A stretch of 35,591 nt of DNA from contig NZ_JACHWJ010000007.1 in assembly GCF_014191305.1 (NCBI RefSeq), positions 1 to 35,591 of the forward strand, written 5' to 3'. Below are positions 23,339 to 31,859 of the stretch, in pieces. The position numbers and the translations under genes are program-made. The stretch's first letter is position 1. The number at the start of each line of letters is the position of its first letter. This DNA comes from Pseudoclavibacter helvolus (GTDB lineage: Bacteria; Actinomycetota; Actinomycetes; Actinomycetales; Microbacteriaceae). The notes under the pieces are model-generated. The model was not told where the DNA came from, did not search any database, and saw only the letters and a program-made list of their open reading frames with translations.

Positions 23339-24724
23339 CTACTGGCCTGTCGCGTAGCCGGGCGCCATGTCCATGAAGCGCGAGAAGTGCCCCTGGAAGG
23401 TCACGGTGATGGTGTCGGTCGGGCCGTTACGGTGCTTCGCGAGGATGAAGTCCGCCTCACCGCCTCGCGGGCTCTCACGGTCGTAGGCGCCTTCACGGTG
23501 CAGCAGGATGATCATGTCGGCGTCCTGCTCGAGCGATCCGGACTCACGGAGGTCGCTGGCCGCCGGGCGCTTGTCGGCACGCTGCTCAGGACCACGGTTC
23601 AGCTGGGAGAGCGCGATGACGGGCACGTCGAGCTCCTTCGCGAGCAGCTTGAGCGCACGAGAGAACTCGGAGACCTCCTGCTGACGGCTCTCGACGCGCT
23701 TGCCGCTTGTCATGAGCTGCAGGTAGTCGATGACGACGAGGTTGAGCCCGACCTTCTGCTTGAGCCTGCGGCACTTGGCCCGGATCTCGACGAGGGTCAT
23801 GTTCGGGCTGTCGTCGATGTACAGCGGAGCGTCCGAGATGTCACCCTGCGTGCGGGCGATCTGCGTGAGGTCCTCCTGCGTGAGGCCTCCAGCTCGCATG
23901 TGCTGCAAGCGCACGCTGGCCTCTGCCGAGATGAGACGCATGGCGATCTCGCTCTTGCCCATTTCGAGGCTGAAGAAGATCGAGGGCTTGCCGTGCGTGA
24001 TTGATGCGGAGCGTGCGAAGTCGAGGGCAACCGTCGACTTACCGAGACCGGGGCGCGCGGCGACGATGATGAGCTGGCCGCCGTGGAAGCCGTTCGTGAT
24101 GCGGTCGAGGTCACTGAACCCCGTCGGCACGCCCGTCATGCCGCCAGACTTGTTCTGGGCGGCGTCGATGTCGTTCTGCGCCTCGAGAATCGCCTCGGCG
24201 AGGACTACGTAGTCTTCCTTCTCGACGGCGCCCGTGACGCCATAGATCTCTGCCTGCGCCTGGTTGACGAGGTCGACGACCTCACCTTCCGCGAGGTAGC
24301 CCATCTGCACGATGCGCGTCCCGGCCTCGACGAGGCGCCGCAGCACGGCGCGCTCGGAGACGATGGCCGCGTAGTAACCGGCGTTGGCTGCGGTCGGAAC
24401 GATTCCGGCGAGCGTGTGCAGGTACTCGGCGCCGCCGGCGCGCGAGAGCTCGCCCGACTTCGTGAGGTGGTCGGTTACCGTGATGACGTCGGTCGGCTCG
24501 CCCGCCGCGTAGAGCGCGTGGACGGCGTCGAAGATGATCTCGTGCTTCGGCACGTAGAAGTCGATGCCGCGAACGCCTTCGACGACGTCGGCGACCGCAT
24601 CCTTCGAGAGGAGCATTCCTCCGAGCGCGGACTGCTCCGCGAGTAGATCGTGCGGAGGAGTGCGGACCCCGTCGTGCGTTTCGCGTTCACCCTGTGGCGG
24701 GGAACCGAGGTGCGCGATCGACAC
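23339..24724 (-). CDS. dnaB: Replicative DNA helicase DnaB
   Basis: A 461-residue replicative helicase that unwinds DNA ahead of the polymerase as a hexamer. The N-terminal domain contains PPHDLLAEQSALGGMLLSKD and the linker leads into a RecA-like domain with Walker A RPGLGKST (Lys229), FFSLEMGKSEIAMRLISAE, Walker B LVVIDYLQLM, and ALSQLNRGPEQR..RPAASDLRESGSLEQDAD. The start is the GTG at 24724, giving MSIAHLG as in related species, with AGGAG six bases upstream; a longer in-frame start at 24790 lacks such support. No intein is present. Upstream lies a cluster of DnaA boxes, so control by DnaA is possible. Confidence 0.97.
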   Translation of the reverse strand: MSIAHLGSPPQGERETHDGVRTPPHDLLAEQSALGGMLLSKDAVADVVEGVRGIDFYVPKHEIIFDAVHALYAAGEPTDVITVTDHLTKSGELSRAGGAEYLHTLAGIVPTAANAGYYAAIVSERAVLRRLVEAGTRIVQMGYLAEGEVVDLVNQAQAEIYGVTGAVEKEDYVVLAEAILEAQNDIDAAQNKSGGMTGVPTGFSDLDRITNGFHGGQLIIVAARPGLGKSTVALDFARSASITHGKPSIFFSLEMGKSEIAMRLISAEASVRLQHMRAGGLTQEDLTQIARTQGDISDAPLYIDDSPNMTLVEIRAKCRRLKQKVGLNLVVIDYLQLMTSGKRVESRQQEVSEFSRALKLLAKELDVPVIALSQLNRGPEQRADKRPAASDLRESGSLEQDADMIILLHREGAYDRESPRGGEADFILAKHRNGPTDTITVTFQGHFSRFMDMAPGYATGQ

Positions 24725-24814
24725 GGATGCTCCTGACTTCGCTCGAATGCCGGTGAGAGATTTCCCAACAGTAGTCCCCACCTCCCCCACCGAGCGAACG
24801 CTCCGCGGCGTGCC

Positions 24815-25060
24815 TGTGGATAACCCTGTGTGAAACTGTGGAGACGCGCCGTGGCACTTGTGGAAACTGTGTGGAAAACGTGGCTACCAATTGGTTGGTA
24901 TTTACCCGCAAAGCACGTTTGACCTGGTATTTACTCTTCCACAGGTGCTGTGCATAACAGGTGTGAAGCATCCATTGAAGGTTGAGAGTGCAGGGCGGCT
25001 CTGTGCATAACATCCAGCACAGACCCCGCGCAAACCGGAGATATCCGGGCGTTTTCCACA
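24815..25060. promoter_or_regulatory. DnaA-box cluster upstream of dnaB
   Basis: Five 9-mers match TTWTNCACA: TTATCCACA at 24815-24823 (minus, perfect), TTTTCCACA at 24870-24878 (minus), TTATGCACA at 24949-24957 and 25002-25010 (both minus), and TTTTCCACA at 25052-25060 (plus). Weaker sites are GTTTCCACA (24859-24867, minus) and TCTTCCACA (24935-24943, plus). The spacing of the five is about 50-80 bp, and the middle is clearly richer in AT than its surroundings. The whole 24725-25082 gap holds no gene. It could control dnaB, titrate DnaA or take part in initiation. Confidence 0.65.
24896..24934. repeat. AT-rich direct repeat inside the DnaA-box cluster
   Basis: TGGTATTTAC occurs at 24896-24905 and again at 24925-24934. 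The stretch 24885-24938 is among the most AT-rich of the window, and could be an unwinding element or an additional protein site. Confidence 0.5.
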
Positions 25061-25082
25061 GACCGCCGCCGCAACGGTGTGG

Positions 25083-26651
25083 TCAGCGTGACGTATCAGC
25101 CCGCAGCCGTTGCCTGCGCTTGCGCCTCGCAGCCAGGCTGTCGACCAGTACCTGGCCGTATGGGACCGCGACAAGCAGTGCGCGCCCTGAGACGTTCCTC
25201 GAGCGCCACCACCACACGAGTACCGACAGCGCGAACAAGACCGTGATGAGCGCTACGACGAGCCTCGTGTACGGCCCCTCGAAGAACGAGTCGGTTGGCT
25301 CGGCCAACGTCACCGTCGTGAAGAAGACCGTCGCAAGCACCGCCAGGTCCTCCTGCCCCTTCCGCCACGGCCCCGCGACGGCCGCGAAAGGGAGGATCCA
25401 CATCACGTACCAGGGGTGGATTGCCGTGGAAGCGGCCACGATGACCGCGGTGCACAGCACCAGGCGAAGCACGGGGTCGATAGGTCGCTTGGTGATGACA
25501 ACCCACGACGCGACGAGGCCCGCCAGCGAGAAGGCGATCACTTTGAGAATGATCTCGAACACAAACGGGTCAAGCGAGACAAGCTCGGCAAGACCGCGAA
25601 CCGTACCGACCATGAGCGTGAGCGGCGAGTACCAGTGCTGGATCGCCCCCGGAACCGTGAGCGCTGTCACCCACCCGAAGCCGAGGCCGAGCACAAGACC
25701 GAGAGCCCCGACCAGGCCGATGGCGATCGCGCCGTGCAGCGCCCAGCTCTTCACCCTGTCCCACAGAGGAAGCGTGCTCGGGCGGCCGACAAGCGCCACG
25801 ATGGGCAGGGCGATGAGCGCGATCGGCTTGATGGCGATCGCAAGCGCGATCAAGACGACTGCCAGGATGCGGCGGCCCTTGAGAGCCGCCAGAAGCCCGA
25901 ACCCCATACCGGCGAGCATGAGCCCGTCGTTGTGCCCTGAGGCGATGAACAGGAGGAGCGTGAGGGGGTTCGCCGCGATCATCCAGGCGACGAAGGCGCG
26001 ATTGCGGCCGCGGAGGGCGGCGATCTTGAGGAAGGCGACGACCATGAGCACGGCTCCCGCGGTCGCGGCCAGCCGGTTCAGGAAGAGCGCGTACTCGGGG
26101 ATCTCGGCACCGAGCCAGGAGAAGACGGCGGCGACCGCGATGAAGAGCGGGCCGTAGGGCGATTCGGTGCTCGACCAGAAGGGGTCGACTCCGAGCGAGT
26201 ACCAGCCTGCAATCTCGTTGACGCCGTGTTGGTACGGGTCGATGCCGGCCGCCATGAGGCGGCCCACCGCGACATACGAGAACATGTCCCGGCTGAAGAC
26301 TGGCACGCAGATGAGCAGGGGAAGAGCCCAGATCACGGAGGTCCTGATCACACGCCGCAACGAGGCGTCGTCGTCGCGAATGCTGGGTCTGAAGCGCAAC
26401 CACGCGATGACCAGGAGGAATCCGCCCACGATGAGCAGCATCGTGCAGAGGCGCGTCAGGTCGGGCGAACTCCGGAAGAACGCGATGGGAAACCACTCCC
26501 GCAAGCCGAGGCCGTCGCCGATCCAACCGGCACCGAACGAGCCGACAAGGATGCACAGCGAGCCGATCAGGCCGAGGAACGTCGGGCTCACTGTCGCCGG
26601 AAAGCGGCGCGGCTCGCGCGCGATCACGGTTCGGTGAGTTTGGTGCGGCAT
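25083..26651 (-). CDS. MptB-like polyprenol-phosphate-mannose mannosyltransferase
   Basis: A 522-residue GT-C-type membrane glycosyltransferase with about 12-13 helices. After helix 3 the motif SRDMFSYVAVGRLMAAGIDP (120-139) matches the MptB/MptA group, where the Asp (122) is the likely catalytic residue in the first outer loop; SPYGPLF and SGHNDGLMLAG follow, as in these enzymes. They add alpha-1,6-mannose from polyprenyl-phosphomannose to lipoglycans on the outer membrane face. The C-terminus is basic (ARRKRRQRLR). It sits between rplI and dnaB and separates this usually adjacent pair. The start at 26651 has no clear ribosome site. Confidence 0.8.
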   Translation of the reverse strand: MPHQTHRTVIAREPRRFPATVSPTFLGLIGSLCILVGSFGAGWIGDGLGLREWFPIAFFRSSPDLTRLCTMLLIVGGFLLVIAWLRFRPSIRDDDASLRRVIRTSVIWALPLLICVPVFSRDMFSYVAVGRLMAAGIDPYQHGVNEIAGWYSLGVDPFWSSTESPYGPLFIAVAAVFSWLGAEIPEYALFLNRLAATAGAVLMVVAFLKIAALRGRNRAFVAWMIAANPLTLLLFIASGHNDGLMLAGMGFGLLAALKGRRILAVVLIALAIAIKPIALIALPIVALVGRPSTLPLWDRVKSWALHGAIAIGLVGALGLVLGLGFGWVTALTVPGAIQHWYSPLTLMVGTVRGLAELVSLDPFVFEIILKVIAFSLAGLVASWVVITKRPIDPVLRLVLCTAVIVAASTAIHPWYVMWILPFAAVAGPWRKGQEDLAVLATVFFTTVTLAEPTDSFFEGPYTRLVVALITVLFALSVLVWWWRSRNVSGRALLVAVPYGQVLVDSLAARRKRRQRLRADTSR

Positions 26652-26784
26652 GTTCTGGAATCAATCAGGGGGAAGTTCTGGCCGGATGCTGGACTCCGCT
26701 GACCTTATAGCGTTCCGACGCATATACGCCCAGGTGTGGCACTGGCGCGCCTGACGGTGTAGCGAGTGGCTCTTCATTACAACG

Positions 26785-26822
26785 ACAACGGCCCAGGACA
26801 TCGAGATGTCCTGGGCCGTTGT
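26785..26822 (-). terminator. Terminator of the rpsF-ssb-rpsR-rplI operon
   Basis: A perfect 17-bp stem (26785-26801 with 26806-26822) around a CGAG loop lies 28 bp after the rplI stop. The GC-rich core is CGGCCCAGGACAT. No long T tract follows. Confidence 0.85.
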
Positions 26823-26850
26823 GGTGTCGCTACCGAACGGCAGCTGCTGG

Positions 26851-27303
26851 TTATCGCTGGGCGATGACCTGGAGCTTGACGGTTGCAACGAGGTCGTCAC
26901 GGAGGCGAACAGTCGCCTCGTGGTTACCCGTGTACTTGATCGGGTTCGGGAACTCGACCTTGCGCTTGTCGATCTGGCCGAGGCCAGCAGCTTCGACAGC
27001 GGTCGCAACGTCGGCGCCGCGAACGGAACCGAAGAGACGGCCTTCAGCGCCGGACTTCACCTGAAGCTTGACGAGGGCGGACTCGATCTTGTCCTTGAGC
27101 GCCTTCGCCTCTTCGAGGGTTGCGAGTTCGCGTGCGGCGCGAGCGGAACGGATCTGCTCGACCTGCTTCTCGCTGCCACGGGACCAGCTGACTGCGTAGC
27201 CCTTGGGGACGAGGTAGTTGCGGGCGTAGCCGCTCTTGACCTCGATGACGTCACCGGCTGCACCGAGGCCGGAGACCTCGTGCGTAAGAATTACCTTTGC
27301 CAT
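26851..27303 (-). CDS. rplI: 50S ribosomal protein bL9
   Basis: A 150-residue bL9. The N-terminal RNA-binding domain has [20 protein letters not shown] and [14 protein letters not shown], followed by a long central helix and the C-terminal domain ([14 protein letters not shown]...[20 protein letters not shown]). bL9 binds 23S rRNA near the L1 stalk and limits frameshifting. AAGGAG lies eight bases before the ATG. It is the last gene of the rpsF-ssb-rpsR-rplI operon, 12 bp after rpsR, and is followed by a strong terminator. Confidence 0.98.
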   Translation of the reverse strand: MAKVILTHEVSGLGAAGDVIEVKSGYARNYLVPKGYAVSWSRGSEKQVEQIRSARAARELATLEEAKALKDKIESALVKLQVKSGAEGRLFGSVRGADVATAVEAAGLGQIDKRKVEFPNPIKYTGNHEATVRLRDDLVATVKLQVIAQR

Positions 27304-27315
27304 GTCGACTACTCC

Positions 27316-27576
27316 TTAGCGGCCAGAGCCGGCGTAGGGCAGGAGCGCCATTTCACGTGCGTTCTTGACTGCACGTGCAATGAGGCGCTGCTCCTGGACG
27401 GAGACGCCGGTGATGCGACGTGCGCGAATCTTTCCGCGCTCCGAGATGAACTTGCGGAGGGTGTTGACATCCTTGTAGTCGATGACTCCGACCCGGATCT
27501 GCTTCGCGGGAGCAGCGGGCTTGCCGCCCTTCCCGCGTACACCCTTGCGGCGGTCGCCGCTTGACTTTCCAGCCAT
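27316..27576 (-). CDS. rpsR: 30S ribosomal protein bS18
   Basis: An 86-residue bS18, with [20 protein letters not shown], then [20 protein letters not shown] and [10 protein letters not shown]. It binds 16S rRNA with bS6 on the platform of the small subunit. The N-terminal zinc-binding cysteines found in many bS18 proteins are absent, as in the zinc-independent form; this is common in related genera and not a sign of decay. It lies 38 bp after ssb and 12 bp before rplI. Confidence 0.98.
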   Translation of the reverse strand: MAGKSSGDRRKGVRGKGGKPAAPAKQIRVGVIDYKDVNTLRKFISERGKIRARRITGVSVQEQRLIARAVKNAREMALLPYAGSGR

Positions 27577-27614
27577 TGGGATCTTCTTTCGTTGAGTGTG
27601 CTTGCGAGCACCCT

Positions 27615-28199
27615 TTAGAAGGGGGGCTCGTCAAAATCGTTCGATGCGCCGGGCGTCGCCCAGCCGGATGCGCCGTTGTCGCGAGGCTGGCCCGCAGGCT
27701 GTCCCCACGGCTCGTCCGCGGGCGCGGACTGGCGTCCACCGGCGTTACCGCCGCTGTTGCCGCCACCGAAGGAGCGCTGCTGGCCACCGCCGAAGCCGCC
27801 CTGGCCGCCACCCTGCTGTCCGCCGGCGCCGCCGGAGGACGTACGGGTGAGCTGAGCCGTGGCGTAGCGGAGGCTAGGTCCGATCTCTTCGATCTCGAGC
27901 TCGATGGAAGTGCGCTTTTCGCCTTCCTTCGTTTCGTAGGAACGCTGCTTCAGGCGACCCTGCGCGATGACTCGCGAGCCCTTGGAGAGGCTCGAGGCGA
28001 CATGCTCTGCGAATTCACGCCAGACGCTCGCCCGAAGGAAGAGTGCCTCGCCGTCCTTCCACTCGTTCGCCTGACGGTCGAACACGCGGGGTGTGGATGC
28101 GATGGTGAAGTTCGCGACTGCGAGCCCGTTCTGCGTGTAGCGGAGTTCGGGGTCAGCCGTGAGGTTGCCCACCACGGTGATGATCGTGTCGCCGGCCAT
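27615..28199 (-). CDS. ssb: Single-stranded DNA-binding protein SSB
   Basis: A 194-residue SSB. The OB-fold covers about 1-115 ([60 protein letters not shown]). A Gly/Gln-rich disordered tail follows ([16 protein letters not shown]), and the acidic tip DFDEPPF binds replication and repair partners. It coats single-stranded DNA during replication. The gene starts two bases after rpsF, with GAGG inside the end of rpsF. It is the usual member of the rpsF-ssb-rpsR operon. Confidence 0.98.
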   Translation of the reverse strand: MAGDTIITVVGNLTADPELRYTQNGLAVANFTIASTPRVFDRQANEWKDGEALFLRASVWREFAEHVASSLSKGSRVIAQGRLKQRSYETKEGEKRTSIELEIEEIGPSLRYATAQLTRTSSGGAGGQQGGGQGGFGGGQQRSFGGGNSGGNAGGRQSAPADEPWGQPAGQPRDNGASGWATPGASNDFDEPPF

Positions 28200-28201
28200 G
28201 A

Positions 28202-28585
28202 CTAAGCCTCGGTGGTCGCCGCAGGCTTCGCTGCAGCAGCGGCCTTGGCAGCCTTGCGAGCCTCGTCGCGCTTCGCCTCGGAGGCAACGCGAGCGATGGC
28301 CTCTTCTGCGCGGAGCACCTTGGTGCGCATGACAGCTTCGGACAGGTTCAGCTGGCGGTCGAGCTCGTTCGCCGTTGCCGAGGTCGACGTGAAGTCAACG
28401 ACGGCGTAGATGCCTTCGCTCTTCTTGTTGATCTCGTAGGCGAGGCGACGACGGCCCCAGATGTCGGTCTTCTCGATGGTTCCACCGTCGTTACGAATGA
28501 CGTTGAGGAACTTATCGAGGCTCGGAGCTACGGTGCGCTCGTCGATCTCTGGATCGAGGATCACCATCAACTCATACTGATGCAC
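28202..28585 (-). CDS. rpsF: 30S ribosomal protein bS6
   Basis: A 127-residue bS6. It has [49 protein letters not shown] and [14 protein letters not shown], and a 25-residue Ala/Lys-rich tail. It pairs with bS18 on the platform of the small subunit. It is the first gene of the operon. The start is a GTG at 28585, preceded by AAGGAGGTG about nine bases upstream. A hairpin in the leader may serve feedback control by the bS6:bS18 complex. Confidence 0.97.
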   Translation of the reverse strand: MHQYELMVILDPEIDERTVAPSLDKFLNVIRNDGGTIEKTDIWGRRRLAYEINKKSEGIYAVVDFTSTSATANELDRQLNLSEAVMRTKVLRAEEAIARVASEAKRDEARKAAKAAAAAKPAATTEA

Positions 28586-28615
28586 GATAAACCCACCTCC
28601 TTCGGTCTAGAACGG

Positions 28616-28632
28616 CTGCAGACGATCTGCAG
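28616..28632 (-). promoter_or_regulatory. Leader hairpin before rpsF, candidate bS6:bS18 feedback site
   Basis: CTGCAGA and TCTGCAG form a 7-bp stem with a 3-nt loop in the rpsF leader. On the minus strand it is followed by CCGTTCTAGACCGAAGGAGG, where two CCG triplets flank the ribosome site. CCG-containing elements are typical of bS6:bS18 leaders, but the full motif cannot be confirmed by eye. A possible -10 TATGCT lies at 28685-28690. Confidence 0.35.
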
Positions 28633-28815
28633 CAGGAGGGTTATTGCGCGTGTCTGGGCAGTTGATCGCACAGACAACCTCGCCAGCATAGTCGCTTCTG
28701 CCTCCTAAATGCCAGCCAATTGGAAGAACTCCCCTTCGCGCAAGCGAATATGCTCGTTCCAGCACAACCGGCGGCCCCCGTGGTCCGCTGAACCGCACCA
28801 CTACCTAGGGGAATC

Positions 28816-30234
28816 ATGAGCGATCCAACAGGCGGCGCGGGCGAACGCGACCCGAACGCCCCCGTGCCACAGAACCCAGCACCGCAGAACGGCGACCCTG
28901 CTGCACCTCAGGCTCCGCAGGCGTCCTTCGGCGACCAGCCCGCCAGCGGCGAGCAGGGCGGCTATGGCGTCGGCAGCAGCTACGGCTCGAACGGCGATAA
29001 CTACCAGGCTCCGAGCAACTACACGGCGCCAGGTGGCTCGTACGAGGGCCCGGGTTCCGCATCCGGCTACCAGAGCGGCCAGTCCTCTTACTCTGGCTCG
29101 GCTGAGCCGAGCGTGCCGAGCGCCTCCTCCTCGAACTCGGGCTACTCGACTCCGGCCTACGGCTCGTCGAGCAACTCCTCTTACTCAGCGCCGAGCGCCG
29201 GTTCGTACACGGGAGACACCTCGTACACGGCACCTTCCGCATCCGGCAGCGACTACTCGGCGCCCGCCTACGGCAGCACGCCCGACTACTCGGCAGCTGG
29301 CGGATACGGCAACAGCAACGAGCCGGCCTCGTACGGCTCCGCACCTGCACCTGACGCCTACGGCGCACCTGACCAGAACGCGTACGGCTCGGCACCCGCA
29401 GACCCGAACGCCTACGGCGCAGCCGCACCAAATGCCTACGGCTCAGCACCTCAGGACCCGAACGCAGCTCCCGGCTACGGTGCCGCGCCTGCCTACGGCG
29501 TCGCTGGCGGTGCCGGCGGCGGCCAGCAGCAGTACGGCAACTACGCGCCGCAGGGCCAGGGCGGCATGAACACGCTCGGGCTCATCGCGCTCATCGCCGG
29601 CGCATTGAGCATCGCGATCTCCTTCATCCCGTTCTTCGGCTACTTCGGCATCCTGCTCGCGCTGGCAGCCATCGGCCTCGGTATCGCCGGGCTTGTCGTC
29701 AAGCGCTTCAATGCGAAGAAGCTCCTGGCCATCATCGGGCTTGTGCTCGGTGGCCTCGGACTCATCGTGGGACCGTTCATCACCACCGCGACGACCGTCG
29801 CTGCGGTCGCGAGCCAGATCCCTGAGGTCGACGACTACGAGACCCTCCTCGACGACGAGTACTCGACCCTCGACAACGGCTTCCCAGCTGAAGGCGAGAT
29901 CGAGGTCGAGCTCACCGTGACGAGCACATCGACGACGCCAGTCGACATCACCTACAGCTACGACAACGCGCTCACGGGCGCCGACCGCCAGCAGGTCGAC
30001 ACCGAGGCACTTGCAAGCGCAGTGCCGTGGTCGGAGTCGGTCACGATGAAGTACAAGGCCGAGTACGGCTACGACAGCTCATCCGCGTCGGTCTACGCGA
30101 CGACGAGCGACTACTCGGACACGTCGCAGCTCACCTGCACGCTGACGGTCAACGGTGCAGTTGTCGAGGAAGCGACGAGCTCGAGCTACGTCTCCTGCTC
30201 CGGCTACAGCCTCGCCGACTACCTGACCGAGTAG
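28816..30234 (+). CDS. Membrane protein with Tyr/Gly/Ser/Pro-rich tract and MmpS-like domain
   Basis: A 472-residue protein in three parts. Residues 1-245 are low-complexity, rich in Y, G, S, A and P, with repeats such as DPNAYG, YGSAP and SYTAPS. About 252-330 hold two or three helices resembling DUF4190 (LIALIAGALSIAISFIPFFG, LLAIIGLVLGGLGLIVGPFI). Residues 345-472 are predicted to be outside the cell and resemble MmpS domains: VELTVTSTSTTPVDITYSYD, VPWSESVTM, and two cysteines in LTCTLTVNGAVVEE and VSCSG that may form a disulfide. MmpS proteins assist MmpL lipid exporters, but no mmpL is present here. GGGGA precedes the ATG. The function is unknown. Confidence 0.8.
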   Translation: MSDPTGGAGERDPNAPVPQNPAPQNGDPAAPQAPQASFGDQPASGEQGGYGVGSSYGSNGDNYQAPSNYTAPGGSYEGPGSASGYQSGQSSYSGSAEPSVPSASSSNSGYSTPAYGSSSNSSYSAPSAGSYTGDTSYTAPSASGSDYSAPAYGSTPDYSAAGGYGNSNEPASYGSAPAPDAYGAPDQNAYGSAPADPNAYGAAAPNAYGSAPQDPNAAPGYGAAPAYGVAGGAGGGQQQYGNYAPQGQGGMNTLGLIALIAGALSIAISFIPFFGYFGILLALAAIGLGIAGLVVKRFNAKKLLAIIGLVLGGLGLIVGPFITTATTVAAVASQIPEVDDYETLLDDEYSTLDNGFPAEGEIEVELTVTSTSTTPVDITYSYDNALTGADRQQVDTEALASAVPWSESVTMKYKAEYGYDSSSASVYATTSDYSDTSQLTCTLTVNGAVVEEATSSSYVSCSGYSLADYLTE

Positions 30235-30253
30235 CTCCGGTCCGCACTGACAC

Positions 30254-30283
30254 GAACGGCCCCGTCTCTGGACGGGGCCGTTC
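30254..30283 (+). terminator. Terminator of the MmpS-like gene
   Basis: GAACGGCCCCGTC (30254-30266) and GACGGGGCCGTTC (30271-30283) form a perfect 13-bp stem with a TCTG loop, 20 bp after the stop. A smaller hairpin CCGAAG-A-CTTCGG (30297-30309) follows and could end the convergent pcnA transcript. Confidence 0.85.
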
Positions 30284-30343
30284 TGCGGTCCGAGGTCCGA
30301 AGACTTCGGTGTGCAGGCTGGAGTCTGCGGGTTGCTCGAGAAC

Positions 30344-31774
30344 TTACGAGCGGTTCGCTTCCCACCACTCGAGGAGTCGTTGCTTCGCGTCGTCGTGCCC
30401 GAGCGGTCCCTCATCGAGGCGCACTTCGAGCATGTGCTTGTAGGCCTTACCGACGAGCGGGCCTGGGGCGATCTGGAGGAGCGCCATGATCTGCTCCCCG
30501 TCGAGACTCGGGCGCACGGAGTCGAGCTCTTCCTTCTCCTGCAGTTCCAGGATGCGCCGCTCGAGGTCGTCGATCGCGAAGAGGAGACGGTCTGACTTCC
30601 TCTGGTTGCGGGTTGTGATGTCAGCGCGGATCAGGATGAGGAGTCGCTGCAGTTCCGGACCCGCATCCCGCGCGAAGCGGCGCACTGCAGAGTCCGTCCA
30701 GCCGGCGCCCTCGTAGTTGAAGACGCGCATGTGGAGCTCGACGAGACGCGAAACCGACTTGATGGTGTCGTTGTCGAAGCGCAGCGAGGTGAGGCGCTTG
30801 CGTGCGAGCTTCGCACCGACGACGTCGTGGTTGTAGAAGGTGACCTTCTTGTTCTCCCCGAAGCGGCGCGTCTTCGGCTTGCCGATGTCGTGCAGGAGCG
30901 CGGCAAGGCGCAGCACGAGGTCGGATTCCGCGCCTGGGTTGCGCTCGCGCTCGAGGCTGATCGCCTGCTCGAGCACCGTGATGGAGTGCTCGTAGACGTC
31001 CTTGTGGCGATGCGCATCGTCACGCTCCAGCTGCAGCGCGGGAAGTTCGGGGAGCACGAGCTCGGCGAGTCCCGTCTCGACGAACAGTTCGAGGCCCGCG
31101 CGAGGCTTGTCGGTCTTGAGGAGCTTCACGAGCTCGTCGCGAACCCGCTCGGCGGAGATGTCGAGGATGCGCCGCCTCAACTCAACGATGGCGTCGAACG
31201 AAGCCACGTCAAGCTGGAAGCCGAGCTGCGACGTGAAGCGGACGGCCCTGAGCATGCGCAGCGGGTCATCACCGAAGGAGACTGCCGCCTCGATGGGCGT
31301 GCGGAGCGTCGCGTCGATGAGGTCCTTCGTGCCGTCCGACGGGTCAACGAGGGTCAGCCCAGGCAGCTGCAGGGCAAGCGCGTTGACTGTAAAGTCGCGG
31401 CGGTGCAGGTCGCCCTCGATAGTGTCGCCGAACGCGACGACGGGCTTCCGGGAAGTTCCGTCGTAGCTGTCGGCCCTGTACGTCGTGATCTCGACGGTCT
31501 CGCCAGAGAACCTGGCCCCGATCGTGCCGAACTCGCGGCCGATGTCCCAGTGCGCATCCGCGATCGGGGTGACGATGCGGAGGATCTCATCAGGGCGCGC
31601 ATTCGTCGTGAAGTCGAGGTCGGTGACGTCCCGGCCGAGGAAGGCGTCTCGAACGGGGCCTCCCACGAGCGCAAGCTCAAACCCAGCCTCCTCGAAGGCG
31701 GCGGCGAGCTCGGCGACAGGCGAAGCGGTCGCGAGTCCGCGAAGGCGTTCCATGGCGGACTGCACGTTTTGCAT
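30344..31774 (-). CDS. pcnA: CCA tRNA nucleotidyltransferase with HD domain
   Basis: A 476-residue class II nucleotidyltransferase that adds or repairs the 3' CCA of tRNAs. The head domain has LALVGGPVRDAFLGR and the metal-binding DLDF, then RRDFTVNALA, PLRMLRAVRF (nucleotide-selecting region) and a C-terminal HD phosphohydrolase domain with LLHDIGKPKTR and FYNHDVVGAKLA. A TAGAAT box six bases before the ATG at 31774 indicates a leaderless mRNA. It is divergent from the DUF6049 gene (92 bp apart) and next to murJ, an arrangement conserved in actinobacteria. Confidence 0.97.
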   Translation of the reverse strand: MQNVQSAMERLRGLATASPVAELAAAFEEAGFELALVGGPVRDAFLGRDVTDLDFTTNARPDEILRIVTPIADAHWDIGREFGTIGARFSGETVEITTYRADSYDGTSRKPVVAFGDTIEGDLHRRDFTVNALALQLPGLTLVDPSDGTKDLIDATLRTPIEAAVSFGDDPLRMLRAVRFTSQLGFQLDVASFDAIVELRRRILDISAERVRDELVKLLKTDKPRAGLELFVETGLAELVLPELPALQLERDDAHRHKDVYEHSITVLEQAISLERERNPGAESDLVLRLAALLHDIGKPKTRRFGENKKVTFYNHDVVGAKLARKRLTSLRFDNDTIKSVSRLVELHMRVFNYEGAGWTDSAVRRFARDAGPELQRLLILIRADITTRNQRKSDRLLFAIDDLERRILELQEKEELDSVRPSLDGEQIMALLQIAPGPLVGKAYKHMLEVRLDEGPLGHDDAKQRLLEWWEANRS

Positions 31775-31780
31775 CCGCTC

Positions 31781-31786
31781 ATTCTA
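31781..31786 (-). promoter_or_regulatory. -10 box of pcnA (leaderless)
   Basis: TAGAAT on the minus strand, six bases before the pcnA ATG. No clear -35 box is seen. Confidence 0.55.
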
Positions 31787-31853
31787 CGAGCCGAGGGGGA
31801 TGCTCGCCGAGCCGCCCCGGGCGCGTACAGCTCCCGACCTCCCCGTCCGTACT

Positions 31854-31859
31854 TACTAT
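31854..31859 (+). promoter_or_regulatory. -10 box of the DUF6049 gene (leaderless)
   Basis: TACTAT lies seven bases before the ATG at 31867. The other in-frame ATG (31858) overlaps the box itself, so the start at 31867 is preferred. Confidence 0.55.

Noticed and set aside
23339-24724. An intein or extra insertion in DnaB
   Set aside because: The length and the spacing of Walker A, Walker B and following motifs are normal for an uninterrupted DnaB.
24815-25060. Calling the DnaA-box cluster the chromosomal oriC
   Set aside because: dnaA and dnaN are not next to it, and the gene order (murJ at the right) predicts the usual oriC outside the window. It is kept as a DnaA-box cluster only.
27316-27576. 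Decay of rpsR because the zinc-binding cysteines are missing
   Set aside because: Cysteine-free bS18 is a known functional form, and the operon and reading frame are intact.
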